The notes under the pieces: generated by a model
Told to the model about the DNA's origin: nothing
Seen by the model: only the letters and a program-made list of their open reading frames with translations
The model's database searches: none
DNA from: CAZAKZ01 sp964485695
Lineage (GTDB): Bacteria; Planctomycetota; JAFGQW01
Assembly: GCA_964485695.1 (NCBI GenBank)
Contig: CAZAKZ010000006.1
Location: forward strand, 22,387 to 86,386
DNA length: 64,000 nt
Direction: 5' to 3'
Shown here: piece by piece, positions 53,324-61,393 of the stretch
Numbering within the stretch: position 1 is the stretch's first letter
Layout: each line of letters opens with the position of its first letter
Made by a program: the position numbers and the translations under genes

Positions 53324-53775
53324 GGTTCCGTCCTCTCGAGATGGTCGCGGACCACCGCCTTGACCTTGCGCCAGGCAACGTAGGCGCGTTCGGGTTTCCA
53401 GCCGAGCAAGCGGCCGATGTGGCCGGGCTTGATCGATTCGCGACGGTCGATCTGTCGGACCAGGCGTTCGACGAAGGCCCTGGTGTCCCGGTGCTTCTCG
53501 TCGAGGTCCTCGAGTGGTGTCTCGGCGTGCTTCTTGCGCTCGTTCCACACCAGGCTCTGGCCGATGCGGATCAGGTTCTCCTGCAGGTCGAGGTCGGGTT
53601 GCAGGGATCGTTCGCCTGCAAGGACCTTTCGAACTGCCTCCTGGATGTAGTCCGAGGCGTCCTTGCCGCCCACGCTCCCCTGCATGCCGGCGCGCCGGAC
53701 CAGGAGGCGGGCGTAGACCTCGAGGTGTTCCTCGGTGAGATCGTCCAGGCAAGGATCCAGGTCCATGGTCCTCAT
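53320..53775 (-). CDS. ECF-like sigma-70 family factor
   Basis: The 151-residue protein starts at ATG 53775 (GGAAGG six bases upstream; other in-frame ATGs at 53766 and 53817). Region 2 is VYARLLVRRAGMQG...ASDYIQEAVRKVLAGE, and region 4 includes IKPGHIGRLLGWKPERAYVAWRKVKAVVRDHLE, a helix-turn-helix for -35 recognition. It is short for an ECF factor but has both regions. The stop overlaps the next gene's ATG (ATGA), giving strong translational coupling to the SecD-P1-like protein, the usual arrangement of sigma and anti-sigma. The regulon is unknown. Confidence 0.75.
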   Translation of the reverse strand: MRTMDLDPCLDDLTEEHLEVYARLLVRRAGMQGSVGGKDASDYIQEAVRKVLAGERSLQPDLDLQENLIRIGQSLVWNERKKHAETPLEDLDEKHRDTRAFVERLVRQIDRRESIKPGHIGRLLGWKPERAYVAWRKVKAVVRDHLERTEP

Positions 53776-53994
53776 CACACGGCCTTCCGGGCCGGGCCTT
53801 CCGGCCGGCGGCCCCACGCCGCCGGCAGCGACCGTTCATTGTACAAGCTCCTGAGTCGCACAAATTGGAGAGATAAAACGAAATTTACCGGAATTTCTCT
53901 CCGGCCCCACCAGCACCGGGTCCCAAACCCCTCCCGGCATGGTACAATGATTGCCTCGACCCCTTGGAAATCGGAGTAATTACTGGAGATCATC
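53776..53994. promoter_or_regulatory. Divergent intergenic region (sigma factor / exoprotein)
   Basis: This 219-bp region separates the leftward sigma gene and the rightward LDxxGxA-domain gene. A TACAAT -10-like box sits at ~53943 on the plus strand, ~50 bp before the exoprotein start; a similar TACAAT precedes the 28661 gene. An AT-rich patch (ttggagagataaaacgaaat) lies in the middle. If the sigma factor is autoregulated, its site should be here, but I see no repeated motif pair. Confidence 0.3.
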
Positions 53995-54987
53995 ATGAAA
54001 CACACATGGCTCCTACTGGCGGCGGCGGCCGGCTTGGCGCTGCTCGCATTGGCGTGTCCGGCGGACGAGATCTACGTTCCGGACAACAAGCCCACCTCCG
54101 GGGGGTGCAACAACTACCCCTTCAACCCGACCATCGGGGGTGGTGACTGGCGCTACCAGATCTACATGCCTGCCAGCTACTTCAACGGAAAGGCCTTCCT
54201 GATCACCCAAGTGGCGTTCGCCCCCTGCACGGCGTCCCTTCTGACGGCCACCACCTTCGAGATGCGCATCAGCCACAACAACCTCTCGAAGCCGGTGACC
54301 ACCTACGCCACGAACCTGCCGAATCCCGTGTCCGTCATCCCGGCCGGCCCCATCACCTGGAATCGGACGGCGAACCAGTGGAATCCGTTGAAGCTGACCG
54401 TCCCCTTCCTCTACAACGGCAAGGACAACCTCACCCTCGAGGTGCGGTACAAGGGCGGGTCCGGAACGCGAGGCACCGACCATCAGAACGCCAATGCCTC
54501 CCAGGGTCTTTTCCGCATCTATCGCTCCGGGGCCGGTTCGTACAGCGGCACCACGGGAAGAGGCACGGATCCGGTCGGTGTCCTGAAAGTGCGGTTCACC
54601 GTGCTGGTGACTCAGATCCAGGGGTCGGGGAATCCGAAGATCGGCGGCACCATCAACCTGGACCTCCAATCTCCGGCCGATGGGGGCCTGCCCTACCAGG
54701 TGGGGACATCGCTTGGAACCGGCCCCATCACGTTCGGAACCCGGACGCTGAACCTGAGCCTGGACGACCTCCTGGTGGTCACGGTGAAGAACCTCCTGCC
54801 CATGATCTTCAAGAATTACACCGGCTTCCTCGATGCCGGCGGAAAGGCCCGGGCGGACATCGTGATTCCGAATTTCCCCGCCCTGGTGGGAGTACGCCTC
54901 CACAGCGCCTTCGTGACCCTGAAGCAGGGAGAGCCTTTCAACATCAAGTCGATCAGCAACACCTTCACGTTCTCGATCATGCAATAG
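53995..54987 (+). CDS. Secreted two-domain exoprotein with LDxxGxA domain
   Basis: The 330-residue protein starts at ATG 53995 (GGAG) with a signal peptide (WLLLAAAAGLALLALACPA; it could be a lipobox, LALAC). Residues ~24-195 form a beta domain with Y-I-Y/V-P-D-N-K-P..., RYQIYMPASYF, ITQVAFAP, FEMRISHNNLSKPVTTYATNLP and LTLEVRYKGG. Residues ~203-330 are the LDxxGxA domain (YTGFLDAGGKARADIVIPNFPALVGVRLHSAFV). The 59506-60471 gene is a clear full-length paralogue (same EIAFAPSG, FEVRMSHTT, LTIEVRY strands). Function unknown; secreted. Confidence 0.75.
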   Translation: MKHTWLLLAAAAGLALLALACPADEIYVPDNKPTSGGCNNYPFNPTIGGGDWRYQIYMPASYFNGKAFLITQVAFAPCTASLLTATTFEMRISHNNLSKPVTTYATNLPNPVSVIPAGPITWNRTANQWNPLKLTVPFLYNGKDNLTLEVRYKGGSGTRGTDHQNANASQGLFRIYRSGAGSYSGTTGRGTDPVGVLKVRFTVLVTQIQGSGNPKIGGTINLDLQSPADGGLPYQVGTSLGTGPITFGTRTLNLSLDDLLVVTVKNLLPMIFKNYTGFLDAGGKARADIVIPNFPALVGVRLHSAFVTLKQGEPFNIKSISNTFTFSIMQ

Positions 54988-55010
54988 AGCTCTGGGAAGG
55001 CTGGATACGG

Positions 55011-55964
55011 ATGGCGGCGGGTTCAGCACCACGGCGGAAGAAGAAGGCGGCCGACGCTCGGAGCCGGGGGCTCCGGCCCTCCCAGGTGGCCGGCGGGGCG
55101 GTGCCCGTCAGGGTCGAGGCGCTCCGGGCGGCCATCGAGGAGGACGGCGGCGCCGTCATCGGCGTGTTCAGGGATCCCCTCGGGGGCAAGTGGCAGGTGC
55201 TGGCTTCGCTGCCCATCGATAAGGTCAAGCCCACGCCGTACCAGCGCGACGTGTCGGATGCACACGTCCAGCGCCTCAGCCACCGCATCGACCAGATCGA
55301 CAGGTTCCTGGATCCCGTAATCGTCTACCGCGTGGGCGACGGCGAATACTGGACGCCCAACGGCGGCCACCGGACCACGGCCATGCAGCACCTCGGCGCC
55401 CGGTCCATCACGGCGCTGGTCATCCCCGACGAGGACATCGCCTACAAGATCCTGGCCCTCAACACGGAGAAGGCCCACAACGTTCGCGAGAAGTCCCTGG
55501 AGGTGATCCGCATGGCCCGGGCCCTGGCCGAGCTGGACCCGCAGCCCGAGAGGGCGTTCGCGGTGGAGTTCGAGGAGCCGGCCTTCCTGACCTTGGGTAT
55601 TTGCTACGAGAATCGCGGCCGCTTCTCGGGCGGCGCCTATCAACCCGTACTCAAGCGCGTGGAGAAGTTCCTCGGTTCCGCCATGCCCATGGCCCTCGCC
55701 GTGCGCGAGGGTCGGGCGGCCCGGCTCCTCGAGCTGGATGACGTTGTGGTGGCTGCGGTCCGGGCCCTCAAGGAACAGGGCATCGAGAGCCCCTACCTCA
55801 AGGCCTTCGTCATCGCCCGGATCAATCCGCTGCGCTTCAAGCGGGGGGGGAGCGCCACTTTCGACGAGGCCCTGGACAAGATGCTCGCATCCGCAAAGCG
55901 GTTCAATCCGTCTCGGATCAAGTCGGAGCACATCGCGCGGGCGTCGGGACCGCCGGCGGAGTGA
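55011..55964 (+). CDS. ParB N-terminal (ParB/Srx fold) domain protein
   Basis: The 317-residue protein starts at ATG 55011 (GGAAGG upstream), 23 bp after the exoprotein. A basic N-terminal tail (APRRKKKAADARSRG) precedes the ParB-like domain at ~60-135: LPIDKVKPTPYQR, VQRLSHRIDQIDRFLDPVIVYR, EYWTPNGGHRTTAMQHLGARSITALVI, in which NGGHR replaces the usual GERR/GHRR box. The C-terminal ~180 residues are helical with no recognisable HTH. It does not look like a chromosome-segregation ParB since no parA or parS-like repeats are near; a stand-alone CTPase or nuclease-like role is possible. It overlaps nothing and converges with the next gene. Confidence 0.75.
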   Translation: MAAGSAPRRKKKAADARSRGLRPSQVAGGAVPVRVEALRAAIEEDGGAVIGVFRDPLGGKWQVLASLPIDKVKPTPYQRDVSDAHVQRLSHRIDQIDRFLDPVIVYRVGDGEYWTPNGGHRTTAMQHLGARSITALVIPDEDIAYKILALNTEKAHNVREKSLEVIRMARALAELDPQPERAFAVEFEEPAFLTLGICYENRGRFSGGAYQPVLKRVEKFLGSAMPMALAVREGRAARLLELDDVVVAAVRALKEQGIESPYLKAFVIARINPLRFKRGGSATFDEALDKMLASAKRFNPSRIKSEHIARASGPPAE

Positions 55965-55970
55965 AATTCC

Positions 55971-57674
55971 TCAGGGTTTCGTCGAGCCCAGGATCACCGC
56001 CGCTGGCTGGGTGCTGAGGACGAATTTCTTGTCCTTGGAGTCGAGGACCAGGGCCGCGAATTCGAGCTTCTTGCCCAAGAGCGCCTTGGGAATCTCCTGA
56101 TCCCAGATGAACTTTGCCGTGGCCTTGCCGTTCGAGTCCAGGTTTCCCATGCCGTTCGGGAAAAACTCGCTGTTCAGGATCCACATGAGCATGTAGGTGG
56201 TCCAGTCCCAGTTGATGGACAGCCGCACGCCTTCAAACGGGGTGCCGGGCATGGTCCCGGACAGGGAGCCCAGGACGCCGTAGATCTGGCCGGCGTTGTC
56301 GGGCCGGCCGTCCACCTCGAAATCCACCCGGATTCCCCTGGAAGGCAAGGAGGTGGTCCTGGCCGTGAGCGAGGGCCGGCTGATGCGCAGGGTCGGATCG
56401 CCCAGGAGCGTCATACCGTAGAACCACCGCCGGTCGCCGAGTGAGTAGGGATAGCGCTTTTCGAACCAGTAGCGGAAGGCCTCGCCGAAGTGCTTCTGCT
56501 CCCCGAGCTTCTGGTAGTAGTCGCTGAAGTAGAGCATGGACCCCGTCTTGGTGGTGCCCACTGCAATGAGGCCGCTGGTGTCCACGAACATGTAGACGGC
56601 GCCCATGTTCCGGGTCGAGGTGTAGCGGGCGTTGGAGCAGGCGAAGAGGTTGTAGAAGAGGCAGGGCGGATCCTGGGACCAGAGCTGGGTGTTGGTGTAC
56701 CGGCCGCCGCTGCTGCCGGGCACCTTGAAGCTGTGGCTCGCATAGCTGGAGTGGGCGCAGACCACGACCGACTCGTAGCTTTCATCCAGGCGCTTCTGGT
56801 AATTTGCCGCTGTGGTAGTGGCCTTGTCTGTCACGTTGACGACGTTGCTGTAGGCTTTGGACTGGTATACGTTCATGGTGTACCAGTCGTCGTCCACGAA
56901 GGACAGGGCCCTCTCGCTGGCCGTGAGCCGGCCCGTGCGGTAGTGGTGGACCTTGTTGAAGTAGTTCTGGAGCAGGGACTCCTCGGTGCCCCAGCTGCCT
57001 GCGAGGGGCCTCGACTTGAGCCGGCCCACGAAGATCTCAGGCCGCTGGTCGCCGGAGGTGGTGGCCGAGTGGCTGTCGAACTTGCCGTCGTTGTCCTCGT
57101 CACCGAACGCGCCGTCCAGGTCCATGTAGAAGAGGTCGGTGGGAAACTCCGAGTGCTTGTTTTTGAAGTCGTCGTCCATCTCGTACCACGCCACGGGGAG
57201 CTCACCGATCATGAGGCAACCCTTGATGGCGTCCCCGGCGTATCGCTTCTGCAGGAAGGACCGCACCTCGGCGGGCTTTCCGCCCTCGCAGAGCCAGAGG
57301 GTCACAGCCCATCCTTCCAGCTCGACGTCCCGGATGTAGAGGTCGATGTGGTTCTTGAGGGCCTCGTGGAGGGATCCGTGCATCAGGATGTCCAGCCGTC
57401 TGCCTCCGGCGTAGATCGCTGCCTGACTTTGAAAGGTCAGCTTCGCCTGGAAGGGTGCGTCCAGGGCGTAGCCGGCCCTGGCCTGGGCCCGGCGGTACTC
57501 GAGGTAGGTCTCCGGGCGGGTATTCGGGTCGTCCCACCGGGTGACCTGGATGGTACGCATGTGGGCTTCTTCGTCGTCCTGGACAGGCGCTGCGTTCGAG
57601 GTCTGACCCGCGACCAGGGACGAGAGGAGCATCGTGAAAACGGAGATCGTGATGAATCGATGGGAATGGAACAT
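55971..57674 (-). CDS. Secreted gingipain/C25-like peptidase with C-terminal LDxxGxA domain
   Basis: The 567-residue protein starts at ATG 57674 (SD GGAGG) with signal peptide FITISVFTMLLSSLVAG. In the middle, VVVCAHSSYASHSF contains His308 and His314, and NLFACSNARY contains Cys346, preceded by the hydrophobic strand LFYNLF. That is the clan CD order of His then Cys as in gingipain. Next come GLIAVGTTKTGSML and GMTLLGDPTLRI, typical of C25-like proteins. Residues ~455-567 are an LDxxGxA domain (GNLDSNGKATAKFIWDQ...LLGKKLEFAALV). Likely a cysteine endopeptidase or a homologue of one. A GGDP-type LLGDPTLR end is also common in C25 families. Confidence 0.72.
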   Translation of the reverse strand: MFHSHRFITISVFTMLLSSLVAGQTSNAAPVQDDEEAHMRTIQVTRWDDPNTRPETYLEYRRAQARAGYALDAPFQAKLTFQSQAAIYAGGRRLDILMHGSLHEALKNHIDLYIRDVELEGWAVTLWLCEGGKPAEVRSFLQKRYAGDAIKGCLMIGELPVAWYEMDDDFKNKHSEFPTDLFYMDLDGAFGDEDNDGKFDSHSATTSGDQRPEIFVGRLKSRPLAGSWGTEESLLQNYFNKVHHYRTGRLTASERALSFVDDDWYTMNVYQSKAYSNVVNVTDKATTTAANYQKRLDESYESVVVCAHSSYASHSFKVPGSSGGRYTNTQLWSQDPPCLFYNLFACSNARYTSTRNMGAVYMFVDTSGLIAVGTTKTGSMLYFSDYYQKLGEQKHFGEAFRYWFEKRYPYSLGDRRWFYGMTLLGDPTLRISRPSLTARTTSLPSRGIRVDFEVDGRPDNAGQIYGVLGSLSGTMPGTPFEGVRLSINWDWTTYMLMWILNSEFFPNGMGNLDSNGKATAKFIWDQEIPKALLGKKLEFAALVLDSKDKKFVLSTQPAAVILGSTKP

Positions 57675-57812
57675 CGTCTTCCTCCATAAAATGGCTGGAT
57701 CCTGAAGACAGGATTGTATACTGCCCGGCGCCCGTGGATCAAGGTGCAATGCCGATCTTGCTGAAACCCGCCGGAGATCGTACCATGATCTCTCCTTCGA
57801 TAGGGGCCGCTG
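57675..57812. promoter_or_regulatory. Divergent promoter region
   Basis: This 138-bp spacer between the leftward C25-like and rightward GH51 genes holds gattGTATACtgcc near 57715-57722. It reads as TATACT on the plus strand and TATACA/TACAAT on the minus strand, so a single AT-rich core could serve both directions. No -35 pair is convincing. Confidence 0.3.
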
Positions 57813-59513
57813 ATGCCTGCAATGAAGACCGCCCTCGTATGCTGCCTCGCCTGCATCCTGTGCTCGGCCTGCGCTGCCCGCCGGGACATCGTGTTCCGGG
57901 TGAAGAGCGAGGTGCTCCATGAAATCGATGCGCGCCTGTTCGGGCACTTCCTGGAACGGCCCAGCTGGGGCGGCGAGATCGGCGTCGAGGGCGCCCTGGT
58001 CCCGGGGACGCACCGCCTCCAGCCGGACGTCCTGGAACTCATGGAGGGCATGAAGATCCCCGTCCTCAGGTTTCCGGGTGGCGCCGACGTCGGGCACATA
58101 GACTGGCGCGACATGATCGACAACGTGCCGGGGCGGTCCGGGGGGCGGCCGAGGAGCACCGGCCACCAGGGCGACGAGGTCACCAACGGCTTCGGCTACG
58201 ACGAGTTCCTCCGGACCTGCGAGATCCTCGGAGCCGAGGCCGCCCTGGTGGTCAACTTCCGGGAGGCCTTGCTCAAGAAGAAGCCCCTTGAAGAGGCGGC
58301 GCTGAGCGCGGCGTCCCTGGTCGCCTACTGCAATGCGCCGGTGGGCGCGGGCCTGCCGCCGGGCATGGCGGATTGGCCGGCCGTCCGGGCGCGTAACGGG
58401 CAGTCCCGGCCGTACGGCGTGCAGACTTTCCAGATCGGCAACGAGACGTGGCTCTACCTGAAGGAGCTGAAGAAACTCCTGCCCGGAACCTGGCGGGACC
58501 ACTACGTGGACTGCCTTGCTTCATACGTCGAGGCCATGCGGGCCGTGGACCCTTCCATCGAGATCATCGTCGACGGTCACGACGGAGATCTTTCCGGCAT
58601 CGTGGACCGCGTGCGCATCCGGCTCGGGAACGGGATCTCCTATTTGGCCTCGCACTTCTATGCGCCGGGCCCGGTCGAGAAGGCGACCCGGGACGGCCGC
58701 GAGGTGCCGCGGGAGGAGATCAGCGACGAGGAGATCTGGCGCGCCTGGGTGGCCGTGCCCGACGTGGACGCCGAGGGGCGGTCCGTCCTCGACCACGGAG
58801 GAATCTTGGCCGCCCGGCGTCACGGCCACCTCGTGGCGGCCACCGAATGGAACTGGAACGGCTGGTGGAGAAGAAAGCCCCCCCGATCCATGATGGACTC
58901 GTGGTGGGCCAAAGGCATCGGTGCGGCCGGGTTCCTCCACGCCCTCATGCGAGCGGGTGACGTGGTGCGCATCGGGTGCCAGTCCCTGCTGGTGGGCAAC
59001 CTGTGGGAGATCAGCAGCATCCGGGTGGATCCCGGCGGCGAGACACCGGCCTTTCTGCTGCCCTCGGGCGGAATTACTGCGTTCTACGCGGCCCGCCACG
59101 GTCGGAACCTGCTGCGCCTGGAATCCGAGAACGTCCCGACCTTCGAGCAGCCCTATCGCTTCGGCGACATCGGCCCGAAGTCGAAGGTAGCCTATGTGGA
59201 CGCTCTGGTCACAGCGGACGAGAGGGCGGTCTATTTCCACGCCGTTAACCGCCACCTGCACCGGCCCCTGGAGATCACCATCGACCTCGGCGACCTGGCG
59301 GGGACCACGGGCCGTGCCGTGCACCACCTGCTCGAGGGCCGCCTCAAGAACCGACCCGGCTCCAAAGTGTCCGTCCGCCAGGAGGCGTTCTTCTTCCACG
59401 GCCGGCGCCTCGAGGTCGTGCTGCCCCCACGGTCTGTCTCCTGCATCGAGTTCCTGAGGAGCAGGAGTGCGGGAGCCGCCGGGCGGCGGCTCCCGGTGAG
59501 TGCAACTAATTGA
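57813..59513 (+). CDS. GH51-type alpha-L-arabinofuranosidase-like lipoprotein
   Basis: The 566-residue protein begins MPAMKTALVC (ATG 57813; ATG 57822 also possible) and has a lipobox (CILCSAC). FGHFLERPSWGGEIGVEG near the N-terminus and LRFPGGADVGHIDWRD are GH51 features. The acid/base Glu211 lies in QIGNETW and the nucleophile Glu345 in AATEWNWNGWW, so both catalytic Glu of clan GH-A are kept. A C-terminal beta domain (~430-560) follows. It should release arabinofuranose from plant or algal polysaccharide, or a related sugar. The last 8 bp overlap the convergent exoprotein gene. Confidence 0.87.
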   Translation: MPAMKTALVCCLACILCSACAARRDIVFRVKSEVLHEIDARLFGHFLERPSWGGEIGVEGALVPGTHRLQPDVLELMEGMKIPVLRFPGGADVGHIDWRDMIDNVPGRSGGRPRSTGHQGDEVTNGFGYDEFLRTCEILGAEAALVVNFREALLKKKPLEEAALSAASLVAYCNAPVGAGLPPGMADWPAVRARNGQSRPYGVQTFQIGNETWLYLKELKKLLPGTWRDHYVDCLASYVEAMRAVDPSIEIIVDGHDGDLSGIVDRVRIRLGNGISYLASHFYAPGPVEKATRDGREVPREEISDEEIWRAWVAVPDVDAEGRSVLDHGGILAARRHGHLVAATEWNWNGWWRRKPPRSMMDSWWAKGIGAAGFLHALMRAGDVVRIGCQSLLVGNLWEISSIRVDPGGETPAFLLPSGGITAFYAARHGRNLLRLESENVPTFEQPYRFGDIGPKSKVAYVDALVTADERAVYFHAVNRHLHRPLEITIDLGDLAGTTGRAVHHLLEGRLKNRPGSKVSVRQEAFFFHGRRLEVVLPPRSVSCIEFLRSRSAGAAGRRLPVSATN

Positions 59514-60471
59514 TCGTGAAGGATGCGGTGTTCGAGATCAGGCTGATGCCGAAGGGGGCACTGGCGTCGAGGGTGACGAAGGCGGAGTGGATGCGGATCC
59601 CCTTCAGGACAGGAGCATTGGGGATCATGATCTGGGCCTTGGCCTTGCCCTTCGCGTCCAGATTGCCTGCGTAGTTCTTGAAGATCATGGGCAGGTAGTT
59701 GTTGACGGTGATGTCCAGGAGGGCGTCGATGGACAGGTTGAGGACGCGGCTGCCTATGGGGATCGGGCCGAGTCCGAAAGACGAAGCCGCCTGGTACGCC
59801 TTGCCTGCGTCGGAAGGGGCATCCAGGTCGAGGTCCACGGTGCTGCCGGGGCTGGTGGTTCCGGACAGGGTGATGATGGCGCTGGTGAAAGTGATCCGGA
59901 TCTTGAGCCCGTGGTTGTCCATGCTCCCGGTTGTGGCGTTGTATGCCGTGGTGCCGCGGGAGTAGATGCGGGGGTGGTTGTTGCTGTCGTAGTAACAGGT
60001 GCCCGAGAAGCCTGCGGCCGTGCCGTTCCGGTAGCGGACCTCGATGGTGAGGCTGTCCGTGCCGTTGTAGGCAAAGGCCGAGGTGAGGCCGATGGTGGAC
60101 CAGGTCTGGTGTGTGGTCTGCCAGACGTGGTTCTTGGCGAGGAGCACGGTCTGCGGTTTGGGCAGGTTCGTGGCGAGGGTGCTTGAAGCGGGCACCGTGG
60201 TGTGGCTCATGCGGACCTCGAAGTCCTGGGCCGTGAGGGTGCCCGTACCGCTCGGGGCAAAGGCGATTTCATTGATGAGCAGGGGCTGGTTGCCGAGCTG
60301 GGCGGCGGTGAAGACCATCTGGTAGCGCCATTCTGGGCCGAACCTCGGATTGAAGGGCCAGTTGTTCCGGCTCCCGACGCTGGGGGTGTTGGCCGGGATG
60401 TAGATATCCCCGGCCCAGGCGACACCGAGCGTCAGCAGCAGCAACACACAGAGCAGAGACGTTTTTCTCAT
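59506..60471 (-). CDS. Secreted two-domain exoprotein with LDxxGxA domain (paralogue of 54-kb gene)
   Basis: The 321-residue protein starts at ATG 60471 (SD GGAGG) with signal peptide MRKTSLLCVLLLLTLGVAWA. It matches the 53995-54987 protein throughout: DIYIPANTPSVGSRNNWPFNP, RYQMVFTAAQL, INEIAFAPSG, FEVRMSHTTVPASSTLATNLP, LTIEVRYRNG, then the LDxxGxA domain (~205-321; YAGNLDAKGKAKAQIMIPNAPVLKGIRIHSAFV). The two genes lie ~5 kb apart in opposite orientation. Secreted and unknown in function; may be a surface or matrix component. Confidence 0.75.
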   Translation of the reverse strand: MRKTSLLCVLLLLTLGVAWAGDIYIPANTPSVGSRNNWPFNPRFGPEWRYQMVFTAAQLGNQPLLINEIAFAPSGTGTLTAQDFEVRMSHTTVPASSTLATNLPKPQTVLLAKNHVWQTTHQTWSTIGLTSAFAYNGTDSLTIEVRYRNGTAAGFSGTCYYDSNNHPRIYSRGTTAYNATTGSMDNHGLKIRITFTSAIITLSGTTSPGSTVDLDLDAPSDAGKAYQAASSFGLGPIPIGSRVLNLSIDALLDITVNNYLPMIFKNYAGNLDAKGKAKAQIMIPNAPVLKGIRIHSAFVTLDASAPFGISLISNTASFTIN

Positions 60472-60616
60472 GTTGATACCTCCGTAGTATGAGTCCCAGG
60501 TGGACAGGTGATTCCTGGTCGACGAGGCCAGGAAGCTCTCAATTCTTCGGTCAGTATACCAGAACGGAGGCGGATTGTCCTACATCGCCCTTTAAGCGGT
60601 CGGAAGAGGAGGGTAG

Positions 60617-61282
60617 TTACCGACGTCTTTCGCGTTCGAACCGGGTCTGCACCTTCTCGAGGTCGGTGAAAGCACCCCGGGCGTTGAAGCGAACCGTCCA
60701 TCGGGCCTGCTCCGTGTATCCCCAGAACCGGGTGCCCTGCTTCCAGTCCACCTCCACCGCGAGGCCCTTGCCTTCGATTTTCTTCACCGCAGCCGACACG
60801 AACTCTCCCTTCACGGTCAGTACCTCGAGAAAGAGAAGCGAGAGGGTCAGGGCCGAGCCGGGATCCTTGGACCGGGCGGCTTTACCGAGAACCTGCATCG
60901 CATCTCGAAGACCGCCGTCACCTGCCGGTGTTCCCTCCAGCACCGGCTTCCCCTCGCGAAACCGAACGCTCCACTCCTTGGCCTCGGCCCTGTCCAGGAG
61001 CTCCCGGATCCGGGATCGAGCCAGGACCTTGCCCTTCCCGGAAAGGAGGAGCTTCTCGTAGGGAAAGCCGCCCCGGGCGCGGAGGCGGGCGAGGAACGGA
61101 TGAACGGCGGGAAGGAACCGATCCAGGCCGGGTGGGGCTTCCGCCTCGACGATCCAGTTGTCGCCCAGGAGGTCTTGGGCGGCCTTTTGTGGGAGGGAGA
61201 CTTTTTTCTGAGCCGGGATCGGTGCGGCGTTGAGCAGCGTCAAGAGGGCGAGAATCACGCCCGCGAGGGTTCGGTCATGCAT
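60617..61282 (-). CDS. Secreted protein of unknown function
   Basis: The 221-residue protein starts at ATG 61282 with GGAGAAAG upstream. The N-terminus (LAGVILALLTLLNAAPIPAQ) is a signal peptide. The mature part is rich in Lys/Arg/Glu and shows no transmembrane helix, cysteines or repeats. Two segments stand out: a Leu/Lys-rich helix (FPYEKLLLSGKGKVLARSRIRELLDRAEAKEW) and strands VSAAVKKIEGKGLAVEVDW and QARWTVRFNARG. I do not recognise the family. It lies between two other leftward secreted genes, but the spacers (145 and 111 bp) do not prove an operon. Confidence 0.6.
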   Translation of the reverse strand: MHDRTLAGVILALLTLLNAAPIPAQKKVSLPQKAAQDLLGDNWIVEAEAPPGLDRFLPAVHPFLARLRARGGFPYEKLLLSGKGKVLARSRIRELLDRAEAKEWSVRFREGKPVLEGTPAGDGGLRDAMQVLGKAARSKDPGSALTLSLLFLEVLTVKGEFVSAAVKKIEGKGLAVEVDWKQGTRFWGYTEQARWTVRFNARGAFTDLEKVQTRFERERRR

Positions 61283-61393
61283 GATCTTTCTCCGATCGAG
61301 GATTCGGTTTGCCGAAAAATCGGGGGAGTCTGACGAGATTTGGGGGTGGCAAGTTCCAGTATTCCTGATGAGTTTTTCCCTCTTTTCGCCCTG

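Noticed and set aside
55011..55964. Chromosome-partition ParB and a nearby replication origin
   Set aside because: No parA, no parS-like palindromes, no dnaA or DnaA boxes recognised around it, and no HTH in the protein.
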